Source of the DNA: Bacteroidota bacterium
GTDB lineage: Bacteria > Bacteroidota > Ignavibacteria > Kapaibacteriales > Kapaibacteriaceae
DNA: 64,000 nt
Direction of reading: 5' to 3'
Assembly: GCA_018266735.1 (NCBI GenBank)
Contig: JAFDZT010000003.1
Coordinates: forward strand, 1-64,000
Shown: one piece after another, positions 46,378-53,889 of the stretch
How positions within the stretch are numbered: position 1 is the first letter of the stretch
How the letters are laid out: each line of letters begins with the position of its first letter
Translations under genes and position numbers: made by a program
The notes under the pieces: model-generated
The model's database searches: none
The model's input: only the letters and a program-made list of their open reading frames with translations
What the model was told of the DNA's origin: nothing

Positions 46378-47286
46378 ATGTGCCGTTTCGTTGCCTACAT
46401 CGGTCCGCCCATCCTGGCAGACGACCTCCTGTTCAAGCCGAAATTCTCGCTTGTAACAGCGCAGAGCGTCAATGCCGGCGAGATGTCCGTGGCCGTCAAT
46501 GGTGATGGGTTCGGCATTGGCTGGTATGCGCCCGAGCTCGACAACGAGCCATGCGTGTTCCGCAGCATCAAGCCGTCGTGGTCCGATCAGAACCTGAAGC
46601 AGATCGCGCGCAAGATCTATGCGCCCTGCATCTTCGCCCATGTTCGTGCGGCATCGCCCGGCTTGTCGGTGGAAGAACTGAACTCGCATCCGTTCTGGTG
46701 CGGTCAGCTCATGTTCATGCACAACGGCGTCTTGGGCGGATACAAGCAGATCCGTCGGAGCCTCTTGCGCAAGCTGAACGACACGGCCTATGATGCCATT
46801 CAAGGGTCAACGGACTCTGAGCATCTCTTCGGACTGTTCCTCAATCACATCGCCGATCCGCATGGCCATGTGACCTGCGAGGAAATGGTCTATGCGATGA
46901 ACAAGATGTTCGAAGACCTCAGTGCCTTGCTCATCGAGGCCGGTGTGCAACAGCACTCGTACCTGAATCTTTCGGTCACGAACGGCACAAGCCTGATCGT
47001 GGTGCGCTACACCACGAATCCAAGCGTTCAGCCGGCATCGTTGTACTACATGTACGGACGCGAATATCACTGTCGCGGTGAAGTGTGCATGATGGAGCCA
47101 ACCTTCGGACATCCAAGTTCCGTGGTGGTCTCCTCCGAGCCCTTCACAGCAAAACGCTCGGATTGGATGAAGGTGGAACGGAACTGCATGATGATCATCG
47201 ACGAGACCATGCGTTTCCGGTTCCAGAATGTACAGATGGACGTAGAGAAGTTCGACTTTGAAACACTTGCTCCGGAGATCGGATGA
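46378..47286 (+). CDS. Class II glutamine amidotransferase (YafJ-like)
   Basis: 302 residues. Cys2 directly after the initiator Met is the N-terminal nucleophile. GDGFGIGWYAP, IFAHVRAASPG and FMHNGVLGGY are the class II (Ntn) glutaminase blocks. No synthase domain follows, so it is a stand-alone glutaminase as in the YafJ/EgtC group; the acceptor is unknown. It lies between the CADD-type gene and nuoL, overlapping the latter by four bases (ATGA at 47283). Confidence 0.88.
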   Translation: MCRFVAYIGPPILADDLLFKPKFSLVTAQSVNAGEMSVAVNGDGFGIGWYAPELDNEPCVFRSIKPSWSDQNLKQIARKIYAPCIFAHVRAASPGLSVEELNSHPFWCGQLMFMHNGVLGGYKQIRRSLLRKLNDTAYDAIQGSTDSEHLFGLFLNHIADPHGHVTCEEMVYAMNKMFEDLSALLIEAGVQQHSYLNLSVTNGTSLIVVRYTTNPSVQPASLYYMYGREYHCRGEVCMMEPTFGHPSSVVVSSEPFTAKRSDWMKVERNCMMIIDETMRFRFQNVQMDVEKFDFETLAPEIG

Positions 47287-49238
47287 ATTCCGCCGCCCTG
47301 ATCCCACTGTTCCCGCTTCTTGGCTTTTTGGTGATTGGCCTCTTTGGCAAACAACTGAAGAGTGAACGCCTGATCGGCATCATCGGTAGCGGGGCCATCC
47401 TTGCCTCCTTTGCCATTGCCGTCTCCATCTTCTTCTCCTTCCTGGGCATGCCCGGCGAAGAGCGGTCGATGCACGTTCCGGTCTACACATGGATCTCGAC
47501 GGGTGCTTTCACGGTGAACATCGCCTATCAAGTGGATCAACTGTCGTTGCTGTTCACGCTGATCATCACGGGCATCGGCTTCCTCATCCACGTCTACTCC
47601 ATTGGCTACATGCATGGCGATAAGAGCTTCTCGAGGTTCTTCGCCTACCTGAACCTCTTCGTCTTCATGATGTTGAATCTGGTCTTGGCCGACAACTTCC
47701 TGCTCACCTTCCTTGGCTGGGAGGGCGTGGGTCTGGCCTCGTATCTGCTGATCGGATTCTGGTACGAGCGCAAGTTCGAGGGAACGGGCATCGTCTACAC
47801 GGGCGACGCTGCGAAGAAGGCCTTCATCGTGAACCGCATTGGCGACTTCGGCGTGCTGATCGCTATGTTCATTCTGTTCAACACATTCGGCACGCTCAGC
47901 TATTCCGAGATCGCCGCCCAAGCACCCACGGTGTGGGCACCGGGCACGGCCATGGTCTCGGTGGTCACGCTGCTGCTCTTCCTGGGTTGCACCGGAAAGT
48001 CGGCGCAGATCCCGCTCGGTATCTGGCTGCCGGACGCTATGGCGGGTCCAACACCGGTATCGGCCTTGATCCACGCTGCAACGATGGTCACGTCGGGTAT
48101 CTTCCTGATCGCCCGCAACAACGTGCTCTTCGCCATGTCGCCGTCCACCATGGCCGTCGTCACCGGTATCGGCATCACCACGGCTCTCATTGCCGGAACC
48201 ATCGGTATCGTGCAGAACGACATCAAGAAGGTCCTCGCGTATTCGACCGTCTCGCAACTTGGCTTCATGTTCACCGCTCTCGGCGTTGGTGCCTTCACGG
48301 CCGGCGTCTTCCATGTGATGACGCATGCCTTCTTCAAGGCCTTGCTCTTCCTTGGTTCGGGTTCGGTGATCCATGGTATGCACGAACAGCAGGACATTCA
48401 AAAGATGGGCGGCTTGAAGAAGTACATGCCCACCACGTACAAGACATTCTTGATCGGAACACTGGCCATCAGCGGCATTCCGTTCTTCTCGGGCTTCTTC
48501 TCGAAGGACGAGATCCTGTGGATGGGCTTCCTCAACGGTAGTCCGATCCTCTGGGGTGTTGGCGCCGTTGCGGCCTTCACCACGGCCTTCTACATGTGGC
48601 GCTTGACCTCGCTCACCTTCCTTGGCGAAGAGCGCTTCGATCATCATCACGTGCACCCGCACGAATCACCGGCAACGATGACGATCCCATTGATCGTCCT
48701 TGCCGTCCTTTCCGCCTTCGGTGGCTTCCTTGGCGTACCACACGTGATCGGTCATGCACTGCACATCCCGAACCTTCTCGAAGGTTGGCTCGATCCCATC
48801 TTCGAACGCGGCATGAGCTTCTTGCCGAAGCACGTTGGCGACCATGCCATGCTGGAGTGGGGACTCATGGGCGCATCCACGGTGATCGCCATTGCCGGCA
48901 TCATGCTTGCGAAGAGCATCTACAGCAAGGGCACGGAGCGGGCAGAGGGTATCGCGGCAAGGATGAAGGGCATCTATACGCTGCTGTGGAACAAGTACTA
49001 CGTCGACGAGGTGTACAACTTCGCCGTTATAGGACCGATCCTTGCCGTGTCGCGCGATTTCCTGTGGAAGATCTTCGACGTGAAGATCATCGACGGCATC
49101 GTGAACGGCTCTGCTTCCACGGTTGGTGCCGGTGCAGCAGCACTTCGCAAGATCCAGTCCGGCGTTGCCCAGAACTACGCTCTGCTCATGATGGTCGGCA
49201 TCATTGCCTTCCTTGCATGGGTAACGCTCGGTCGGTAA
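47283..49238 (+). CDS. nuoL: NADH-quinone oxidoreductase subunit L
   Basis: 651 residues with about 16 membrane helices and the antiporter-like core of complex I subunit L. Visible family motifs include FLGWEGVGLASYLLIGFW, KKAFIVNRIGDFG, GIWLPDAMAGPTPVSALIHAATM, KKVLAYSTVSQLGFM and HAFFKALLFLGSGSVIH. Lys and Glu residues of the proton path are kept. The length and the C-terminal extension fit true NuoL rather than the shorter DabB/MrpA relatives. What is odd is that no other nuo gene is adjacent: the upstream partner is a glutamine amidotransferase and the downstream gene encodes an SRAP protein. It may be an additional copy or the product of a split nuo operon. Confidence 0.93.
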   Translation: MNSAALIPLFPLLGFLVIGLFGKQLKSERLIGIIGSGAILASFAIAVSIFFSFLGMPGEERSMHVPVYTWISTGAFTVNIAYQVDQLSLLFTLIITGIGFLIHVYSIGYMHGDKSFSRFFAYLNLFVFMMLNLVLADNFLLTFLGWEGVGLASYLLIGFWYERKFEGTGIVYTGDAAKKAFIVNRIGDFGVLIAMFILFNTFGTLSYSEIAAQAPTVWAPGTAMVSVVTLLLFLGCTGKSAQIPLGIWLPDAMAGPTPVSALIHAATMVTSGIFLIARNNVLFAMSPSTMAVVTGIGITTALIAGTIGIVQNDIKKVLAYSTVSQLGFMFTALGVGAFTAGVFHVMTHAFFKALLFLGSGSVIHGMHEQQDIQKMGGLKKYMPTTYKTFLIGTLAISGIPFFSGFFSKDEILWMGFLNGSPILWGVGAVAAFTTAFYMWRLTSLTFLGEERFDHHHVHPHESPATMTIPLIVLAVLSAFGGFLGVPHVIGHALHIPNLLEGWLDPIFERGMSFLPKHVGDHAMLEWGLMGASTVIAIAGIMLAKSIYSKGTERAEGIAARMKGIYTLLWNKYYVDEVYNFAVIGPILAVSRDFLWKIFDVKIIDGIVNGSASTVGAGAAALRKIQSGVAQNYALLMMVGIIAFLAWVTLGR

Positions 49239-49255
49239 GGAGGATGTGAAGCACC

Positions 49256-49894
49256 GTGTGCTTCACGGTATCCATCTACGCCACCACGCATGTGATCGAA
49301 ACCAGCCTTGGCGCGGTCTTCGATGACGAAGCGGCGTATCAGCCGCATTTCAAGATCACGGGCTTTGTCCATCCATCGCTTCCCATTGTGGCGAACGACG
49401 ATCCGTCGCATCTCCGCATGATGGAGTGGGGCCTTATTCCTCGGTGGACGAAGGATCGCGCAAAGGCCGATGAGCTCCGCTACATGACGCTCAATGCGCG
49501 ATGCGAAACGATCTTCGAAAAGCCATCCTTTCGCGATGCCATCACCAAACGTCGTGCCCTCTTGCCCGTGAACGGATTCGTGGAGTGGCGTCATGAAGGC
49601 AAGCTCAAGATCCCGCATTATGTGCATATGCACGACGCGTCGCTGTTCACGCTTGGGTGCATTTGGGAGGAGTGGACGGATAAAGAGTCGGGCGAACACA
49701 GCACCACGTTCTCGATCGTGACGACAGAGGCCAACGAACTCATGTCGTACGTTCACAATACCAAGCAACGTATGCCCCTCATCATCGAGCCGCACGTGCG
49801 CTCGCACTGGCTTGCCACCGACGACCGCGAAGAACTCACGCGCCTCATGCGTCCGCTTGGCGAAGGACTGTTAGAAGCGGATGTGTTGACGTAA
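49256..49894 (+). CDS. SRAP-domain protein (YedK/HMCES-like abasic-site DNA-protein crosslinker)
   Basis: 212 residues. The GTG at 49256 is used because it puts the catalytic Cys at position 2, as SRAP proteins require after Met removal. Other signature blocks are LNARCETIFEKPSF, RRALLPVNGFVEWR (catalytic Glu) and KQRMPLII (the usual catalytic His is replaced by Gln-Arg here: TKQRMP versus the common HxRMP). These proteins shield abasic sites in single-stranded DNA by forming a thiazolidine crosslink. AAGGAGG lies 13 bases upstream. Confidence 0.92.
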   Translation: MCFTVSIYATTHVIETSLGAVFDDEAAYQPHFKITGFVHPSLPIVANDDPSHLRMMEWGLIPRWTKDRAKADELRYMTLNARCETIFEKPSFRDAITKRRALLPVNGFVEWRHEGKLKIPHYVHMHDASLFTLGCIWEEWTDKESGEHSTTFSIVTTEANELMSYVHNTKQRMPLIIEPHVRSHWLATDDREELTRLMRPLGEGLLEADVLT

Positions 49895-49914
49895 CTCTTG
49901 TAAGGATCCGCGTA

Positions 49915-49989
49915 GTGAAGATCGAAGATTACCTTCTCGTGATTGTACTCGCACTTGTTGCACTGGCGTTGATATCGGTGGGACGTTGA
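49915..49989 (+). CDS. Possible 24-residue single-pass membrane peptide or displaced signal segment
   Basis: A GTG start with AAGGA eight bases upstream opens a 24-codon frame with one hydrophobic segment (YLLVIVLALVALALI) and then a stop (TGA at 49987). The stop overlaps TTG at 49986, where the 159-residue frame begins. Either it is a real micro-protein, or it is the severed signal/anchor of the next gene after a frameshift. The second reading is favoured because the next product lacks an export signal. Confidence 0.4.
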   Translation: MKIEDYLLVIVLALVALALISVGR

Positions 49990-50465
49990 TCTGCAGATCT
50001 GTGCATACGGCAGACCTTCAAGAGTTCCAGCATGATGTTTCGTACGTTTACAAACCGGCAGACTCATCTCGTGCCGTACACATCGGGACGGGAACATATT
50101 GGAAACGATCGTGGGACAAAGACGAACAGCTTATTCGATATCGAAACTGGATGATCCTGAAGACCGGCGGAATGGGTGACTTTGACAGGGTCATCATTGG
50201 AGACGTGAGATCGAACCAGTGGAAGCAGTACGACCTCTCCGAAGAGACCATCGTGATTGATCCGTTATGGAAACGATTGAATCATCAGCCACGCGTTGAG
50301 AGATGTTGCTCCGAGAGTTTCGTGACCAAGATCGAGAATGGGTCGATCCATGTCCACTACAAGTTCAGAGTAGATGGATTGTGGCCCAAATCGTATGGTC
50401 ATAGCGATATTGTCTATACCATTGACGAGCAAACTGGGCAGCCGATCATGACGGATGTCCGATGA
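49986..50465 (+). CDS. Hypothetical protein, probably exported, 5' end uncertain
   Basis: 159 residues from TTG 49986, the first start in an open frame reaching back to about 49890. No recognised domain. It is rich in Tyr, Trp and charged residues (YWKRSW, NQWKQYDL, IDPLWKRL). A degenerate copy of its last 24 codons is found at 57212-57283 beside a decayed IS. The upstream hydrophobic frame at 49915 may belong to it. Base composition seems lower in G+C than the housekeeping genes to the left. Confidence 0.55.
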   Translation: MICRSVHTADLQEFQHDVSYVYKPADSSRAVHIGTGTYWKRSWDKDEQLIRYRNWMILKTGGMGDFDRVIIGDVRSNQWKQYDLSEETIVIDPLWKRLNHQPRVERCCSESFVTKIENGSIHVHYKFRVDGLWPKSYGHSDIVYTIDEQTGQPIMTDVR

Positions 50466-50564
50466 TGCGGTCGACAGAACGGAGACATGAAGGCCGCATT
50501 GCTCAGTCTGGGTGCGTGTCGAGATTGTAAACTCAATGGGCAGGTCACATGGTTCTTGAGTTGC

Positions 50565-52007
50565 CTACACAACGGACGACAAGAATTGGTGAAGACTCTC
50601 TTTCGGACGGAGTCGGAACTTCTTCCTCAAACGGAATCGATGTAGTTCAACAGACCTCTGGGTTATGTACAGTGCGTCAGCGATCTCTTTTGTTGAAAAT
50701 CCGAGATGGATCAGAATACAGACCTCGATCTCTTGGCTGCTCAACGACGGCTCGCATAGCACGAGTCGCCGCTCGAAGCCCGGATCCCTTCGATCCATGT
50801 ACGCTTTAACGTACTCGAGCCTAGAAGGAATGTTGACGTGTGAAGAAGTGATTGGAAGGTCGCTGACCGCGAGCTGTATTGATGCAAGCTCCGCTGCCAT
50901 CCTGGTGCATTCCGCTTCACGATGTTCGATCATGCCAAGCAGCCGTTCTACAGCCGTATGCGCTTCCCATGCATTCTTTAGCATTTGCTTGCGCAATGCT
51001 CTTGCTCCTTCCAGAGCGTCGTCGTCTACCTTTGCCAGATCGATCAGCAAAACAACCCATAATGGAGCACTCTTCCCAAAGTCGTCGATCACGTGGTCCT
51101 GTAGAAAGCGCCGGGCGCGCTCCGACTGCTGAGAGGCTGTAAGATATGTCACGACTGCCCTCGAGTACAGTTTGCGCATGTCAAAGTCGGCCAATTGCGT
51201 GCGAGTATCTTTGAACAGCAGAGCCTCTATCGAATCTGTGCTCGTGGTATTGCTTAGAGCATTGATCGTTGCTTCCAATATCTGAAACACCATTCTCAAA
51301 CTAGTGCGTTCGACGATTGTCTCATGTGCATGTTCAGAGAGGAGTTCTTTGGCATCGGCGAAGCGGTTGCATTCGATCATGCTCAATGCCCGCCAGGCAA
51401 CGGAATCGAGAACAACAGAGCGTAGTCCGACCGAGTCGGCCATGGATTGAGCGGTGCGAAATCGAGACTCAGCGTCAGTAGGGTCGCCAGTTAGCATGCT
51501 GCACTGGGCAAGACCAAGCATGCATTTGGTCTTATACACCATGCAGCCAACGTTGCGAGCACCGTTCGCACATCTATGAAAGAACTCAGTTGATTCGTGA
51601 GTGTATCCCAAATCGAGTGACGCGACAGCCAGCCAATACTCTGCTTCGTATGCTTGGATCTCTCTCTCTGGCGAGGTGTCCTGCTCGAGAATAGCCAACA
51701 GCCGTGCACGCCCATCGCCGGTCAAACCGGAAGCAATTTGGACGGCTACCCGATAAATGGATGCCTTGAATCGAATGCGCGGTTCATTGGCGGAGGAGGC
51801 GAGTTGCCCTGCTACTTCGAAGTCCAGATCCGCACTTTCCAGCTGATGTAGATTGAAGTAGGCGCATCCTCGAAACAGACGACAGTATGCACGCACACTA
51901 TCAGAGAGTGACGGGGCCGCCAACACGCTCGTGAACAACTCGATCGATTCTCTGGGGTTGGTAGCTAGTAACCTCGCCGCCTTGCGACGCAATGCGTCAG
52001 GATCCAT
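50565..52007 (-). CDS. LuxR-type transcriptional regulator with helical-repeat (TPR-like) N-terminus
   Basis: 480 residues. The N-terminal three quarters is a helical array of about 35-residue units (AYCRLFRGCAYFNLHQLESA, YEAEYWLAVASLDLGY, CMLGLAQCSMLTGD) typical of TPR sensor regions. The C-terminus is a LuxR/GerE helix-turn-helix (LSSQEIEVCILIHLGFSTKEIADALYI then SVELHRFRLRKKF). ATG at 52007 was chosen; a TTG at 52043 is the alternative. No transmembrane segment is present. It diverges from the lipoprotein gene at 52267, which may be its target. Confidence 0.8.
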   Translation of the reverse strand: MDPDALRRKAARLLATNPRESIELFTSVLAAPSLSDSVRAYCRLFRGCAYFNLHQLESADLDFEVAGQLASSANEPRIRFKASIYRVAVQIASGLTGDGRARLLAILEQDTSPEREIQAYEAEYWLAVASLDLGYTHESTEFFHRCANGARNVGCMVYKTKCMLGLAQCSMLTGDPTDAESRFRTAQSMADSVGLRSVVLDSVAWRALSMIECNRFADAKELLSEHAHETIVERTSLRMVFQILEATINALSNTTSTDSIEALLFKDTRTQLADFDMRKLYSRAVVTYLTASQQSERARRFLQDHVIDDFGKSAPLWVVLLIDLAKVDDDALEGARALRKQMLKNAWEAHTAVERLLGMIEHREAECTRMAAELASIQLAVSDLPITSSHVNIPSRLEYVKAYMDRRDPGFERRLVLCEPSLSSQEIEVCILIHLGFSTKEIADALYITQRSVELHRFRLRKKFRLRPKESLHQFLSSVV

Positions 52008-52215
52008 GGTGATCTGCTCGTTTGTGAACGTGACAACTGGCAATAGATGGAATTGCCACTTTGTTTATTGTTTAGGGGTTCTAGATGACTGGATCAGACT
52101 TGTGATCGCATTCACTCAGATCGATCAGTGTAGGTATCGAATCTAGAGCGTGAGTGTACGGGTCTCAAGGCGATGAAAGAATGTATGTAGCGCTTGTGTC
52201 ATACCCTCCTCACAA

Positions 52216-52231
52216 TTTTCCAACCGGAAAA
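52216..52231. promoter_or_regulatory. Inverted repeat between the LuxR-type regulator and lipoprotein genes
   Basis: TTTTCC-AACC-GGAAAA, 36 bases before the start at 52267. The symmetrical form and position in a divergent intergenic region suggest an operator, but no second copy was found. Confidence 0.25.
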
Positions 52232-52266
52232 CGTCGTACCTAGCGGTCATTCGTCAAGGATTCCTC

Positions 52267-52914
52267 ATGCTACAACTGAAACAACTTTGCCTGTCAGTGT
52301 TGGTTGGCACGATAGCAGTCTCCTGTTCAGATGCCTCGCGACCTGCTCCCATTCCTGATGTGCTGCCAGATCATGCGATCCTGTATGGGCTACTGTACCA
52401 GCAAGGAGACACTATCAGTGCACAGATTGGAGAAGAGACCGATCCCGCCATTCCGAAAACCGTGGCGGGGGTTGTTTCCTGTGACACGGTTGTCTACGGA
52501 GACATAGTGGTACGGTACGTATCTGCACCACCAGCGTTTGATGAAGAGTACTCAGGAACGGGATCAGAGTTGTTTGTTGGACGCGCGCCGAACAAGGTAT
52601 GTGTTCTGAACGTGGCTTGGAAGGTAGATGCGAAGATCGAGGCTGGCGTCCGCAGAATTCCTGGCTCCGTACGAATGGCTCGAGTTTACTCGACACTTGT
52701 AAGCAAAGACACCACGGTGAACATAAGTGGACGGCCCCATCATTGCTCGGTCATTGCTGAAGAGTATATGGATGTAGGTACAGGATCATTGCTTGCTACC
52801 GCATATTCATTGTACTCGACAGCAGTTGGTCCTGTTCATGTAACGTTGATGCCGAAAGACAGCAATGTCCTTCCGTACAACTATGAACTACTCTCATACA
52901 ATAGTAAGAGGTGA
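52267..52914 (+). CDS. Hypothetical lipoprotein
   Basis: 215 residues. The signal peptide ends in a lipobox IAVSC, so the mature protein begins at Cys20 followed by SDAS. The rest is predicted beta-rich and shows no family known to me. AAGGA precedes the start by eight bases. The next gene, also a lipoprotein, follows after four bases, so the two are probably co-expressed and may be related in function. Confidence 0.7.
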   Translation: MLQLKQLCLSVLVGTIAVSCSDASRPAPIPDVLPDHAILYGLLYQQGDTISAQIGEETDPAIPKTVAGVVSCDTVVYGDIVVRYVSAPPAFDEEYSGTGSELFVGRAPNKVCVLNVAWKVDAKIEAGVRRIPGSVRMARVYSTLVSKDTTVNISGRPHHCSVIAEEYMDVGTGSLLATAYSLYSTAVGPVHVTLMPKDSNVLPYNYELLSYNSKR

Positions 52915-52918
52915 TCAC

Positions 52919-53557
52919 ATGAACAATCTAGCGAACACTCTCTTCGTACTGTTCGCAATCGCTGTCGCAATTGGTGGCTGTGTGAAGGACCCGGTGTCAC
53001 CATCGAAGCAGGCAGTTGTGGATGTCCTCCGGGAGCATGATACGTTGGTGTATGAGGTGCGGTTCTACACAACGAACCAAGAAGGAAGTGTCCAGCACGT
53101 TGCTCTTCCGGTATCACGTCGCGTCATTGATGGGGACTCAGTTTGGTGGACCGGTCTCCCATGGGCACCGGGTTTCCGCTATAGAGATGATACCATTGCA
53201 TTGTATCAGAGCATCGATACAGTAAGCGGTACGGCTGGCTCTCTCCACCGTTACCCGCTATCTCCAAGTGCTCCCCATGAACAATCGCGCTTCAATGTTA
53301 AGGGACCGAACGGACAGCTTTGTAAGGTCTCGGTTACATTCACGATAAGTAAAGAATCGCCCTCCAGCGCTTACGGCACCGCGCCTGTATCAGTGTACCG
53401 AGTAGCGTGGATTGATGGTAATGGAGAAGGTGTCCTTTCGTATTCAGGGTACTATATGTTCAGTCCACAAACTGGACTTGTTGAGTATCTACTCGTCAAC
53501 CAGAGCACCGCAGACACACTTGAAGAGTGCAGACTGATTCGACATGGTCGTAGATAG
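52919..53557 (+). CDS. Hypothetical lipoprotein
   Basis: 212 residues from ATG 52919; the longer frame overlapping the previous gene was rejected because it hides the signal. Lipobox AIGGC gives a mature N-terminus CVKDPVSPS, the common linker style of outer-membrane lipoproteins. The body has beta-rich character, including a YSGYYMFSPQTGLVEYLL segment like that in the previous lipoprotein's TGSLLATAYSLYS segment. No function known. Confidence 0.7.
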   Translation: MNNLANTLFVLFAIAVAIGGCVKDPVSPSKQAVVDVLREHDTLVYEVRFYTTNQEGSVQHVALPVSRRVIDGDSVWWTGLPWAPGFRYRDDTIALYQSIDTVSGTAGSLHRYPLSPSAPHEQSRFNVKGPNGQLCKVSVTFTISKESPSSAYGTAPVSVYRVAWIDGNGEGVLSYSGYYMFSPQTGLVEYLLVNQSTADTLEECRLIRHGRR

Positions 53558-53889
53558 CACGCCGTCACAGTGTACCCTAGCCGCACCCCTCGCTCCTGTG
53601 GGTTAACGCTTTAGTGTCCTTTATAGGTTGGGAACAGTAGGCAGAGGTGCGAGGGCATGACATACCGCTTGTTGTTCGGAAAAACTAGGAACGGAACATA
53701 GTGCCGAACAACGAGCATGTTGTCAGGTAGGACTACGCGCTCGTCTAGTACATTGACATTCGACCTCCCCTCCCCGCCGTACACTTCATCTTGAGTAGAA
53801 GTTCGTGCAGAGTTCGCGACGTAGACAGCGGTAGAAACCCTGCTCCTGCAAGAATACACGACCGTGCGACCCAAGAACTATGGGCGCGA
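53558..53889. other. Intergenic region between convergent genes
   Basis: 332 bases. A minus-strand frame of 87 codons (53611-53874) is open but starts with TTG, lacks a ribosome site and has no recognisable product, so it was not called. No good terminator hairpin was found for either flanking gene. Confidence 0.5.

Noticed and set aside
47067..48662. A 531-codon minus-strand frame opposite nuoL
   Set aside because: Highly charged, no membrane helices or motifs; nuoL is unambiguous.
47283..49238. Reading nuoL as DabB of a bicarbonate uptake (DabAB) system
   Set aside because: No DabA-like partner lies nearby and the length with C-terminal extension fits complex I subunit L.
53611..53874. 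An 87-codon minus-strand frame in the intergenic region after the 765-residue cargo
   Set aside because: TTG start, no ribosome site and no recognisable sequence character; kept only as an intergenic note.
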